From JAVKSL01 sp039583695 (GTDB taxonomy: Bacteria > Actinomycetota > Acidimicrobiia > Acidimicrobiales > JAJPHD01), in assembly GCA_039583695.1 (NCBI GenBank), contig JAVKSL010000001.1, positions 59,571-123,570 of the forward strand: a stretch of 64,000 bases of DNA, read 5' to 3'. Below the pieces are notes generated by a model. The model searched no databases, was not told the DNA's origin, and worked only from the letters and a program-made list of their open reading frames with translations. Numbering within the stretch: position 1 is the first letter of the stretch; each line of letters begins with the position of its first letter. Positions 26,475 through 34,692 of this stretch are shown here, in pieces. A program made the translations under genes and the position numbers.

Positions 26475-28015
26475 GCTCCCAGCTGTGGGTGGCGGTGGCG
26501 GCTGGGGTGGTGGGGTCGGTCCTGGCCGGCCTGCGATATCTGAGGGTGGCTCAGCGGGAGCACTACCTGGCCGGATCGTCGATGCGCTTTGCCTGGCGGT
26601 GGTGGGCTGGATCGGGGCTCAATCGGGCTCTCTGGGCTCTTGGGGCTGTTGGGGTGGTCGCGTCGGGCTTCGAGCCGGCGGTCACGGCGCTCCCGGCGGC
26701 TGTGGTGGGGGTCGGGCCGGTCGGCCTCGGCCTGCGGGGGCGCACCTCCAAGCTGTGCTGGACTGGTCGCCTGCGCAGGCTGGCGCTGGTTGGGGGCTCG
26801 CTCCAGGCCGCGGCGCTGGCGGGCTCGGTGCTGGTGGGGGTGTTCGCCGGAGCCGGCGCCGGCGGTGGAGCGGCGCTCGTGGGCGTGGTGGTGCTGGCGG
26901 TGCCGGCAGTGATGGATCTGGCCTGCTTGCTGGCGGCGCCCCTGGAGCGACGGCTTGTGGCGCCGTTCGTGGCTTCAGCTACGGCGCGCCTGGCCAGCGT
27001 GGGGCCGGTGGTGGTGGGGATCACCGGGTCGTTCGGCAAGACCAGCACCAAGGGATATGTCGCTCACCTGCTCGGGGGATCGCTGAGCGTGCTGGCCAGC
27101 CCGGCCAGCTACAACAATCGGGCAGGGCTGGCCAGGGCGATCAACGAGTCGCTGGCGCCGGGGACCGAGGTGTTCGTCGCCGAGATGGGCACCTACGGGC
27201 CAGGGGAGATCGCCGAGCTGTGCTCGTGGGTCCAGCCCTCGGTGGCGGTCATCACGGCCATCGGGCCGGTTCACCTGGAGCGGATGAGGACCGAGGAGGC
27301 CATCCTGGCGGCCAAGTCGGAGATCCTGGTCGACGGGGCCGTCGCGGTGCTGAACGTGGACTCGCCGGCGCTGGCCGCGCTGGCCGAGGCTCAGGCGGCT
27401 TCGGGCCGGCGCGTCTGGCGTTGCTCGGCGCTGGACCCTGATGCCGACGTATGGGTGGGGTCCGGGGTGAGGGTGAGGGGGGAGGTGTTGTCCGGGTCGC
27501 CTCCGGCGGGCGCTCCTGCGACCAACGTGGCTTGTGCGGTGGCGGTGGCACTCGAGCTGGGGGTACCTCCGGAGGTGGTCGGCCGGTTGCTCGCCACCTT
27601 GCCTACGGCGCCCAACCGGCTCTCCCGGCGTGTCGCCGACGGTGGTTTCGTCATCCTCGACGACACCTACAACTCGAACCCGGCCGGAGCTGCCCTGGCG
27701 CTGGAGGCGCTGGCAGGATGCGGCCAGAACGAGGGCCTGCGGGTCATGGTGACGCCGGGGATGGTCGAGCTGGGGAATCGCCAGGCAAAGGAGAACGCGG
27801 CGTTGGCACAACGGGCGGCGACGGTGGTCACCCACATGGTGGTGGTGGGGCGCACCAACCGACGGGCGCTGCTTGCCGGGCTCCTGGCCGAGCCGGACAG
27901 TTTGGATGTGGTGGTCGTTCGTACCCGGGAGGAGGCCGTATCCTGGGTGAGGGAGCACCTTGGCCCCGGGGACGCGGTCCTGTACGAGAACGACCTGCCG
28001 GACCACTATCCCTGA
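26468..28015 (+). CDS. MurF-like Mur ligase with N-terminal membrane domain
   Basis: 515 residues from TTG 26468 overlapping the preceding stop codon. The first ~170 residues contain several hydrophobic helices (WVAVAAGVVGSVLAGL, RALWALGAVGVVASGF, GSVLVGVFAGAGAGGGAALV), which standard MurF lacks. The Mur ligase core then follows: GITGSFGKTSTKGYVAHLL (ATP P-loop), SYNNRAGLARAINESL, VFVAEMGTYGPGEIAEL, VITAIGPVHLERM and LDDTYNSNPAGAALALEAL. The standard enzyme adds D-Ala-D-Ala to UDP-MurNAc-tripeptide, and the neighbouring ddl makes that dipeptide. Whether this membrane version is the only MurF or a paralogue cannot be told from the window. Confidence 0.78.
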   Translation: MLSSQLWVAVAAGVVGSVLAGLRYLRVAQREHYLAGSSMRFAWRWWAGSGLNRALWALGAVGVVASGFEPAVTALPAAVVGVGPVGLGLRGRTSKLCWTGRLRRLALVGGSLQAAALAGSVLVGVFAGAGAGGGAALVGVVVLAVPAVMDLACLLAAPLERRLVAPFVASATARLASVGPVVVGITGSFGKTSTKGYVAHLLGGSLSVLASPASYNNRAGLARAINESLAPGTEVFVAEMGTYGPGEIAELCSWVQPSVAVITAIGPVHLERMRTEEAILAAKSEILVDGAVAVLNVDSPALAALAEAQAASGRRVWRCSALDPDADVWVGSGVRVRGEVLSGSPPAGAPATNVACAVAVALELGVPPEVVGRLLATLPTAPNRLSRRVADGGFVILDDTYNSNPAGAALALEALAGCGQNEGLRVMVTPGMVELGNRQAKENAALAQRAATVVTHMVVVGRTNRRALLAGLLAEPDSLDVVVVRTREEAVSWVREHLGPGDAVLYENDLPDHYP

Positions 28016-28020
28016 GCCAT

Positions 28021-28035
28021 TACCACCAGGTGGTA
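28021..28035. promoter_or_regulatory. Palindrome, candidate operator
   Basis: taccacc-a-ggtggta is a perfect 7-bp inverted repeat with a single central base, directly after the MurF-like stop and 117 bp before ddl. tagtat at 28033-28038 could be a -10 element. The site has the form of a dimeric repressor operator, with the cognate regulator unknown. Confidence 0.45.
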
Positions 28036-28151
28036 GTATGTCTGGTATGGCGCGCAGCTCGTTGGTCGGGAGCGTTTGCGTCGTCGTGTGGGTCGCGCGC
28101 TTCCGCAGACCATGAAGGCGCTGCTCCGGGCGCTCTCGGCGGCCGTGGACT

Positions 28152-29294
28152 GTGACAGCGGTGCCTGATCGGACCGATGGTGGTTGCGTAGGAGTCGCGT
28201 TTGGGGGGCCGTCGCCCGAGCACGACGTAAGCGTGCTCACCGGGCTGCAGGTGGCCAGGGCGCTGGGCGCTGTTGGCGGGTCGACCATCAGGGCGCTGTA
28301 CTGGGCGCGGACGGGCGATTGGTTCGAGGTCGAGCCGGGACTGGAGGGGAAGGCGTTCGCTGACGGGTTGCCCAGGGGGGCTGCGCCGTTGCGCCTGGTT
28401 GCGTGTCCCGGCGGCGGGTTCGTGACTGCCAAGGGTGGCGTGCTGGGCAAGGAGCGCCGGGTCGAGGTCGAGGTGGTCGTCAACTGCTGTCACGGTGGTC
28501 CCGGCGAGGACGGCACCCTCCAGGGTTCGCTGGACCTGGCGGGGCTCTCCTACACCGGGCCCGCCGCAGCCGGGGCGGCGCTCGGGATGGACAAGGCGGC
28601 CTTCGGGTCGGTGGTGGGCGCGGCTGGCTTGCCCTGCCTGCCCCGCGCCCTGCTGGAGGTTGACGGGTCTGACCCCGCCTTTTCTGGTCCCTATATTGTC
28701 AAGCCACGATACGGGGGCTCTTCGATCGGGATCGACGTGGTCGCTGATCTGGCCACCGCCCGGGCCAGGCTGGGGGCCAACGGCCACCTTCGCTGCGGGG
28801 CGGTGATCGAGCCGTACCGCCCCGACCTTTGGGACCTGCAGGTGGCGATGCGCTCCTGGCCGAGCCTTGAGCTGTCGGCCGTCGAACGCCCCCTGCGCTC
28901 GACGGTCTCGGCGGAGATCCTAACTTACGCCGACAAATACGTGGGCGCCGAGGGGATGGCGAGCGCCCCCCGGGAGCTTCCGGCTGCTCTCGCGGCCGAT
29001 GTGGAGGAGCGCTTGCGGAGCGCCGCGGCCCGAGTCGCCGGGCTGGTGGGCTTGCGCGGGGTGGCCAGGCTCGACTTCCTGGCCGACGAGCACCAGCTCT
29101 ATGTGAACGAGGTGAACACCATCCCTGGTTCCCTGGCCCGCTACTTGTGGGTGGAGCCGATGGTGTCGTTTGGTGAGCTGCTGGCCGACCTGGTGGCTGA
29201 GGCTCGGGCTCGTCCCGCCACTGCCTGGACCACCGCAGGCGCGGATGGCTCGGTGCTGCGCTCGGCTGGCACCATTGCCTCCAAGCTCGGCTGA
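28152..29294 (+). CDS. ddl: D-alanine--D-alanine ligase
   Basis: 380 residues from GTG 28152. ATP-grasp enzyme making the D-Ala-D-Ala dipeptide of peptidoglycan. Signatures: VAFGGPSPEHDVSVLTG at the N terminus (family GG.S.EHDVS), HGGPGEDGTLQGSLDL, LSYTGPAAAGAALGMDK, YIVKPRYGGSSIGI (ATP-binding Lys and Gly loop), VARLDFLADEHQLYVNEVNT and IPGSLARYLW (magnesium and substrate binding). All key elements are present. It follows the MurF-like ligase by 136 bp with a palindrome between. Confidence 0.94.
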   Translation: MTAVPDRTDGGCVGVAFGGPSPEHDVSVLTGLQVARALGAVGGSTIRALYWARTGDWFEVEPGLEGKAFADGLPRGAAPLRLVACPGGGFVTAKGGVLGKERRVEVEVVVNCCHGGPGEDGTLQGSLDLAGLSYTGPAAAGAALGMDKAAFGSVVGAAGLPCLPRALLEVDGSDPAFSGPYIVKPRYGGSSIGIDVVADLATARARLGANGHLRCGAVIEPYRPDLWDLQVAMRSWPSLELSAVERPLRSTVSAEILTYADKYVGAEGMASAPRELPAALAADVEERLRSAAARVAGLVGLRGVARLDFLADEHQLYVNEVNTIPGSLARYLWVEPMVSFGELLADLVAEARARPATAWTTAGADGSVLRSAGTIASKLG

Positions 29295-29391
29295 GCCGGG
29301 TGTTGGGGCGCGCCCAGATGGACATGGCTTTGAGGCGTTCGCCGGCCCGGCCGCACGGGACCGTCCCCGGCTGATCGCTACGATCTCGCGG

Positions 29392-30009
29392 GTGGCATAC
29401 CCGACCCGGCTGCTCGGCGATGGGGAGGACTTGGTGGCCGAGATCCGGCCGCACTGGTCGTTCATGCTGGGTCCCATGGTGACCGTCGTGCTGGCGGTGG
29501 CTGCGGCCATTGCCAGCTTTGTCGTACCCGTGGTTCCCGTGCTCGTGCGGTACGTGCTCCTCGGGGCGATCCTGGCGTCGCTGCTCTGGTTGGGCGCCCG
29601 CTACGCCCGCTGGACGACCACGAGCTTTGTCGTGACCTCCGAGAGGGTGGTGCTGCGCAGCGGCGTGCTCGCGCGGCGGGGCCGGGAGATCCTGCTGCGC
29701 CGGTTGAACGATCTCTCCTACACTCAATCGATCCTGGAGCGGATGCTGGGTTGTGGGAGCTTGGTGATCGAGTCGGGTGGGGAGCACGGAACCGAGGCAG
29801 TGCCCCGCGTGCCCCGTCCCTACGAGGTCCAGCGGCTCATCAACGACCAGGTGGCTCGCGCGTACGCCGCCCCTCCCAGTGCCGCTACCCGCAGCTCGGA
29901 GGTGTCCATACCTGAGCAGATCGAGAAGCTGTACGCGCTGCACCGGCGGGGGATCATCACCACGGCCGAGATGCAGCTAAAGCGGTCTCAGCTCCTGGAT
30001 CGCTGGTGA
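29392..30009 (+). CDS. Membrane protein with bacterial PH domain and C-terminal SHOCT motif
   Basis: 205 residues from GTG 29392 (MAYPTRLLGDGEDLVAEIRP); earlier in-frame starts would extend into ddl and have no family resemblance. Two hydrophobic helices at residues ~25-65 (MVTVVLAVAAAIASFVVPVV, YVLLGAILASLLWLGARY) precede a bPH2/DUF304 domain (TSFVVTSERVVLRSGVLARR, DLSYTQSILERMLGCGSL). The last ~35 residues (IPEQIEKLYALHRRGIITTA) form a SHOCT oligomerisation motif. Function of the family is uncertain. It lies just upstream of an ABC transporter operon, with only 3 bp to the next start. Confidence 0.82.
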   Translation: MAYPTRLLGDGEDLVAEIRPHWSFMLGPMVTVVLAVAAAIASFVVPVVPVLVRYVLLGAILASLLWLGARYARWTTTSFVVTSERVVLRSGVLARRGREILLRRLNDLSYTQSILERMLGCGSLVIESGGEHGTEAVPRVPRPYEVQRLINDQVARAYAAPPSAATRSSEVSIPEQIEKLYALHRRGIITTAEMQLKRSQLLDRW

Positions 30010-30012
30010 GAG

Positions 30013-31260
30013 ATGGGTCGTTCTCGCTACCTGGCCTGGGTGGCGGCCCTGGCTGTGGTGGCGGCAAGCTGCGGTAATGCACCTCCGAGTGGGTTCTCGA
30101 GCGGGGTCTCGGCGCCGGGCGTCACGGCCACAACCATCAAGGTGGGAGGCCTGGCTGCGGTGACCGGTCCTCTCGGCAACCAATACTCGCCCGCATTCGC
30201 CGGGGCGAAGGCTTACTTCGACATGGTGAACGCGGCGGGGGGGGTGCATGGACGCCAGATCGAGATGGTGGCAGAGCTGGACGACCAGACCGATCCGGCC
30301 ACGGATGTCTCCCAGGCTCGGGCCTTGGTGCAGAGCTACAAAGTGTTCGCGGTCGTGCCGGTGGCCTCGCCGGTGTTCAGCGCAGGCTCATACCTGGCTG
30401 CTCAAGGGATGCCAACCTTCGGCTACAACATCAACCCGGCCCAGTGGGAGGCCGGGCCTTCAATGTTTGGCCAGGACGGCTCCTACCTCGACCCGAGCGG
30501 TCTGGACGTGGCCGGGCCGTTTCTGGCCAAGCAGCTCCGCATCAGCACAGTTGCCGTGCTGTCCTATGCAATACCGCAGTCCGCCCAGTGCGCGGCTGGG
30601 CAAGCGGCCTCTTTCAGGCGATTTGGCTTTGACGTGGCGTTGGTGGACTCGAGCCTTCCGATAGGCGTGTTCGACGTGAGCGCCGATATCGCCCGGATCG
30701 CGGCTGCCCATGTAGGCCTGGTGGTCATGTGCATGGATCCCACGGGCGACCAAGCGGTCTCCTCGGCGCTGCACCGGGCGGGGCTCACCAGCGTGGCGCA
30801 GTACTGGCTCGATGGCTACGACCAATCCAGCCTGGCCAGCTTCCGCAGCCAGTACGAGGGGGTATACCTGTCCCCAAGCTATGTTCCCTTCCAGGAGGCT
30901 TTAGCCTCGCCTGGCCTGCGGCAGTACTTGTCGCAGGTTTCGGGTGCTCAGGTTGGCGAGGCGTCCCTGGCCGGCTGGATCAGCGCGGCCATGTTCGTCC
31001 GGGGCTTGAAGCTGGCCGGGAGGGACCTCACCCGGGCGAAGCTGGTAGCCGCGGTGAACTCCCTGACCAGCTTCACCGCGGATGGGATCGAGCCACCCGT
31101 GAACTGGCACGAGGACCACACCGGCCCAGGTACCTACAATTGCAGTGCGTGGGTGCAGGTGCGCAAGGGCGCCTTCGTACCGGTGTTCCACCAGCCCTTC
31201 GTCTGCATCCGCAACGACGCTTCGACTCTCGCCCAGCTCGCCAACCAGCCCGTGACGTAG
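30013..31260 (+). CDS. Branched-chain amino acid-type ABC transporter substrate-binding lipoprotein
   Basis: 415 residues. The signal peptide ends in LAVVAASCGN, a lipobox with Cys near residue 20, so the protein should be a membrane-anchored lipoprotein. GVTATTIKVGGLAAVTGPLG and VNAAGGVHGRQIEMVAELDD are the opening of the LivK/HAAT periplasmic-binding (peripla_BP_6) family. Ligand is unknown; relatives bind amino acids, urea, amides or aromatic acids. It is the first gene of a four-gene transporter operon, overlapping the permease start by one base. Confidence 0.87.
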   Translation: MGRSRYLAWVAALAVVAASCGNAPPSGFSSGVSAPGVTATTIKVGGLAAVTGPLGNQYSPAFAGAKAYFDMVNAAGGVHGRQIEMVAELDDQTDPATDVSQARALVQSYKVFAVVPVASPVFSAGSYLAAQGMPTFGYNINPAQWEAGPSMFGQDGSYLDPSGLDVAGPFLAKQLRISTVAVLSYAIPQSAQCAAGQAASFRRFGFDVALVDSSLPIGVFDVSADIARIAAAHVGLVVMCMDPTGDQAVSSALHRAGLTSVAQYWLDGYDQSSLASFRSQYEGVYLSPSYVPFQEALASPGLRQYLSQVSGAQVGEASLAGWISAAMFVRGLKLAGRDLTRAKLVAAVNSLTSFTADGIEPPVNWHEDHTGPGTYNCSAWVQVRKGAFVPVFHQPFVCIRNDASTLAQLANQPVT

Positions 31261-33185
31261 TGCTCGCACACACCATCGTCGCGGGCATCCCGTTTGGCTG
31301 TGTGTACGCCCTGGTCGGGTTGGGACTGGTGATCACTTACCGAGCTGCGGGCGTGTTCAACTTCGCCTTCGGGGCTCAGGCGTACCTTTCGGCCGCGGTG
31401 TTCTACTCCACGGTTCACACTGCGCGGTGGCCGGTTTGGGCGGGGGGCCTGGTTGCGATCGTCGTGTCTGGAGTGGGCGTCGGTTTGGTGCTGGACAGGG
31501 GCCTGTTCCGGTACCTGCGGTCGGCTTCGGTGATGGTGAAGCTGGTGGTGAGCCTGGGGTTGTTGGTCGCGATCCCGGCTGTGGTGCAGTCCACCGGCTT
31601 TGGGAGTGGGACCAAGCTGGCTCCCCCCGATCTGGGGCCCACGCCGGCGGTGCTGCTGGGTGGACCCGGTGCGCTGCTCGACACCAACCAGCTGGCGGTG
31701 ATCGTGGCCACGGTTGTCATAGCTGGGGGGCTGAGCGGCCTGTTTCGCTGGACAAACTTTGGGTTGCGGTTGCGGGCGGTGGTGGAGAGCCCCCGTCTGG
31801 CCCAGCTCGCTGGGGTCAACGCCGAGGCGGTGGGCTCGGGGGCGTGGGTCGTGTCCAGCATCATCGCCGGCTTGGCAGGGGTGCTGCTGGCTCCCCTGTA
31901 TGGCGAGGTCCAAGCGATGGACTTCGACACCCTGGTGGTGGCGGCGATCGCTGCAGCTGTCGTTGGGGGGCTGTCCAGCTTTTCGCTGACCGTGGCAGGC
32001 GGGCTGCTCCTGGGAATAGGCCAGGACCTGATCACGGCCTACTTACCACTAGGGAGCACTTTCACCCAGAGCCTGCGGCCCTCGCTGCCGTTCATCCTGT
32101 TGGTGCTGGTGCTGGTTGTGGCGGGTCCGCGTCTCAGCCAGCGTCGGACTGGAGGTGATCCGATGGCGGGCGTCGACCCACCCCCGGATATGGCCACCCG
32201 AGGCGGAGCGGAGGGTTCGGCCGGGGGTTGGCGCCAGGTGGGACTCGGCCTCCTCGCCGGCGCCGCGGTGGTGGGGGTGGGTCTGGTCGTGTTGCCCCAG
32301 TACTGGCTGTTCCTGGCCAGCGAGTGCGCGGCGCTGGCGGTGGTGTACTGCTCGTTCACCGTGCTCACAGGGATGGGAGGGCAGCTCTCGCTGTGCCAGG
32401 CCGAGCTCGCGGGGGTGGGGGCTTTTGCTGCGGGTCAGCTGGCCATCCACGACAACTTGTCGGTCATCGCCGGGCTGGCAGTGGGTTTCGGCCTGGCTCT
32501 GGTGCTGGGGCTGGTCGTGGCCATTCCAGCGCTTCGGGTCAGCGGGCTCTATCTGGCCCTGGCCACCTTTGCCTTTGGGCTGCTCATCGACAATATCGGA
32601 TTCAGCCCCAGCTGGTCGGGAAACGGGACCAGCGGCATCTTGGTGCCGCGGCCGCTGATTGGCCCGGTGAGCTTCAACGCGACCCGGCCGTTTTTTGTGC
32701 TTACCGTGGTGGTGTTGGCGATCGTGGCGACCGGCGTGGCCTGGCTGCGCCACAGCACTGCTGGCCAGTACCTGGGCGCGGTACGGGGGAGCGAGCTGGC
32801 CGCAGCGTCGGTGGGGATCAATGTCCGGCGGGTGAAGGTGGTGGCATTTGGCTTAGCAGCGGGCATCGCCGGGCTCGGGGGCGCTCTGTACGGGTCCACC
32901 CTGGGGGCGGTGAGCGCTTCCAACTTCACGTTCTATCAGAGCTTGTTCTGGCTGGTCATCGTGGCTATAACCGGAGTGCGTACGGTCGGTGGGGCGGTGG
33001 CGGCCGGGGTGGCGGTGGTGGTGGTCCCTCAGCTGCTCTCGCTTGAGGGGGGAGGGCTGGCATCGCTCGGCGCGGTCATCTTTGGCTTCGGGGCCCTCAC
33101 CTACATCCGTCACCCCGAGGGGCTGGTTGTGTGGCTGCATCGCCGGAGTATGGACGTGCTCCAACGGCGGCGGCGGGCGGCGTGA
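31260..33185 (+). CDS. Fused LivH-LivM-type ABC permease
   Basis: 641 residues from GTG 31260, sharing its first base with the stop of the previous gene. The N-terminal half is LivH-like (GIPFGCVYALVGLGLVITYR, AAVVGGLSSFSLTVAGGLLL); after a hydrophilic linker near residues 297-325 (RTGGDPMAGVDPPPDMATRG) the C-terminal half is LivM-like (VLTGMGGQLSLCQAELAGVG, LRVSGLYLALATFAFGLLID, RTVGGAVAAGVAVVVVPQLL). In most transporters these are separate proteins forming a heterodimeric channel. About 16 membrane segments are present. No stop or frameshift separates the halves. Confidence 0.88.
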   Translation: MLAHTIVAGIPFGCVYALVGLGLVITYRAAGVFNFAFGAQAYLSAAVFYSTVHTARWPVWAGGLVAIVVSGVGVGLVLDRGLFRYLRSASVMVKLVVSLGLLVAIPAVVQSTGFGSGTKLAPPDLGPTPAVLLGGPGALLDTNQLAVIVATVVIAGGLSGLFRWTNFGLRLRAVVESPRLAQLAGVNAEAVGSGAWVVSSIIAGLAGVLLAPLYGEVQAMDFDTLVVAAIAAAVVGGLSSFSLTVAGGLLLGIGQDLITAYLPLGSTFTQSLRPSLPFILLVLVLVVAGPRLSQRRTGGDPMAGVDPPPDMATRGGAEGSAGGWRQVGLGLLAGAAVVGVGLVVLPQYWLFLASECAALAVVYCSFTVLTGMGGQLSLCQAELAGVGAFAAGQLAIHDNLSVIAGLAVGFGLALVLGLVVAIPALRVSGLYLALATFAFGLLIDNIGFSPSWSGNGTSGILVPRPLIGPVSFNATRPFFVLTVVVLAIVATGVAWLRHSTAGQYLGAVRGSELAAASVGINVRRVKVVAFGLAAGIAGLGGALYGSTLGAVSASNFTFYQSLFWLVIVAITGVRTVGGAVAAGVAVVVVPQLLSLEGGGLASLGAVIFGFGALTYIRHPEGLVVWLHRRSMDVLQRRRRAA

Positions 33186-33943
33186 CAGGATCCGGCCTGC
33201 CCCGGCTCCGGGCTGAGGAGCTGGCCAAGCGTTTCGGAGGAGTCGTGGCGCTGGACGGCGTCGAGCTGTGTGTGGAGCCCGGGGAGGTGGTTGGGCTCCT
33301 GGGTCCGAATGGGGCCGGCAAGACAACCCTGTTCAACTGCCTGCTGGGCGTCGAGCGCCCAGATCGGGGGACCGTGTGGGTGGACGGCGTCGACGTGACC
33401 CGACTCGCGGTATTCGAGCGAGCCAGACTGGGAATGGCACGAACCTTCCAGCGGGTGGAGCTGTTTGCGGAGCTGACAGTGCGCCAGCATCTGGCGGTTG
33501 CCGCCCGAGCCCGGAGCCGGGGGGGCCGGATGCTGGGTCCCTCCGGACCGCTGGCCGATGAGGTCGACCTGGTCGAATCGATTCTTTCGCGCCTGGGCCT
33601 GGAAGGCGACGCCGATGTGCCTGCCGCTTCTCTCAGCCTTGGCCGCACCCGCCTGGTGGAGCTGGGCCGGGCCCTTGCGACCGGGCCGTCGGTGATCCTG
33701 GCTGACGAGCCGTCGTCGGGCCTCGACGACCAGGAGCGCTCGACCCTCGCCCGCACCCTGCCCTCGGTCACCGAACAAGGCATCGCTGTGCTGCTCATCG
33801 AGCACGACCTGGACCTGGTGCTCGAGGTGACGACTCGCGTCTACGTCCTGGAGGCTGGAAGGGTGATCGCGTCGGGGTCGACGGAGGAGGTCCTGGAGGA
33901 CCCCGTCGTGACCCGGGCCTACGGGCGAGCACGTTCCAAGTGA
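33182..33943 (+). CDS. ABC transporter ATPase, LivG-like, degenerate signature
   Basis: 253 residues from GTG 33182, overlapping the permease stop by 4 bp. Walker A is LLGPNGAGKTTLFNCLLG; Walker B is SVILADEPSSGLDDQE, followed by the switch His in VLLIEHDLDLVLEVTTRVYV. LGMARTFQRVELFAELTV is the Q-loop region. The ABC signature, normally LSGGQ, reads LSLGRTRLVELGRAL, an unusual replacement of both glycines and the glutamine. The second ATPase (next gene) has a normal LSGGEQ, so the pair may be functionally asymmetric. It energises the transporter from the cytoplasmic side. Confidence 0.9.
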   Translation: MTGSGLPRLRAEELAKRFGGVVALDGVELCVEPGEVVGLLGPNGAGKTTLFNCLLGVERPDRGTVWVDGVDVTRLAVFERARLGMARTFQRVELFAELTVRQHLAVAARARSRGGRMLGPSGPLADEVDLVESILSRLGLEGDADVPAASLSLGRTRLVELGRALATGPSVILADEPSSGLDDQERSTLARTLPSVTEQGIAVLLIEHDLDLVLEVTTRVYVLEAGRVIASGSTEEVLEDPVVTRAYGRARSK

Positions 33944-34005
33944 GCGGCGAAGGTCAAGTGAGCGGCGAAGGTCAAGTGAGCGGCGAAGGTCAAGTGAGCG
34001 GCGAA
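33938..34005 (+). repeat. 18-bp tandem repeat at the livF-like start
   Basis: aagtgagcggcgaaggtc repeats at 33938, 33956 and 33974, with a fourth partial copy from 33992. It spans the junction of the two ATPase genes and encodes VSGEGQ repeated at the N terminus of the second. Each unit carries a GTG codon in the same frame, giving several possible start sites. Confidence 0.9.
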
Positions 34006-34689
34006 CGAAGCTCCTTTCCGGGTCCGCACGAGCCTCTCGATGGCGCGCCGATTCTCGAGATGGTCCGGGTGAGCGCCGGATACGGAAGGTTCCGAGTGCT
34101 GTTCGACGTGTCGCTGCAAGTGACCGAGGGGTCCAGCCTGGCGGTCATCGGCCCCAATGGGGCGGGCAAGACCACGCTGGCGAGGGTCTGCTCGGCCCTG
34201 GTCCGCCCGAGCTCGGGCTCGGTGCGTTTTGCCGGCGGGGACATCGCCGGGCTCTCGCCCAACGACCTGGCCCTTGCCGGCCTGGTGCATGTCCCGGAGG
34301 GCCGGGCCGTGTTCGGGTCGCTTACGGTCGAGGAGAACCTGGTGCTCCCGTTCCGCCAGGAGATGAGCCGACCGGCGGTTGCGGCCGCCTTGGAGGAAAC
34401 CTATCGTGAGTTCCCCCGCCTTTGCGAACGGCGGCGCCAGCTTGCAGGGACGCTGTCGGGGGGCGAGCAGCGCTTGTTGTCGTTGGCCCGGGTCCTCACC
34501 AGGCCCCCGAGGCTGCTGATCGTGGACGAGCCGACCCTCGGGCTGGACCCAGGGATGGTGGAGGAGGTCCGTCGGGTGCTTGCCAGGGTCGCCGGGACCC
34601 TCGTGGTGGTCGAGCAGCGAGCCGAGCGGGTGGTTGGGATCACCGAGCAGGTGGTGACCATGCACCACGGTCGGCTTGGGGTTACGTGA
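33940..34689 (+). CDS. ABC transporter ATPase, LivF-like
   Basis: 249 residues if read from GTG 33940, which overlaps the previous stop by 4 bp. The first ~22 residues are repeats of SGEGQV from an 18-bp tandem duplication; equivalent GTG codons at 33958, 33976 and 33994 could serve instead. The core is standard: VIGPNGAGKTTLARVCSALV (Walker A), HVPEGRAVFGSLTVEENL (LivF-type Q-loop), GTLSGGEQRLLSLARVL (signature), LLIVDEPTLGLDPGMVEE (Walker B) and VVVEQRAERVVGI (switch position has Gln-Arg rather than His). It closes the transporter operon. Confidence 0.9.
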   Translation: MSGEGQVSGEGQVSGEGQVSGERSSFPGPHEPLDGAPILEMVRVSAGYGRFRVLFDVSLQVTEGSSLAVIGPNGAGKTTLARVCSALVRPSSGSVRFAGGDIAGLSPNDLALAGLVHVPEGRAVFGSLTVEENLVLPFRQEMSRPAVAAALEETYREFPRLCERRRQLAGTLSGGEQRLLSLARVLTRPPRLLIVDEPTLGLDPGMVEEVRRVLARVAGTLVVVEQRAERVVGITEQVVTMHHGRLGVT

Positions 34690-34692
34690 GGC

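Noticed and set aside
28038..28112. Small antitoxin-like ORF after the palindrome near ddl
   Set aside because: The frames are only 20-45 codons, lack a ribosome site and show no ribbon-helix-helix or AbrB pattern.
26975..28483. 502-codon open frame on the minus strand opposite the MurF-like gene and ddl
   Set aside because: It mirrors two well-supported plus-strand genes; its translation is His/Arg/Gln/Pro rich without motifs, as expected for a high-GC antisense shadow.
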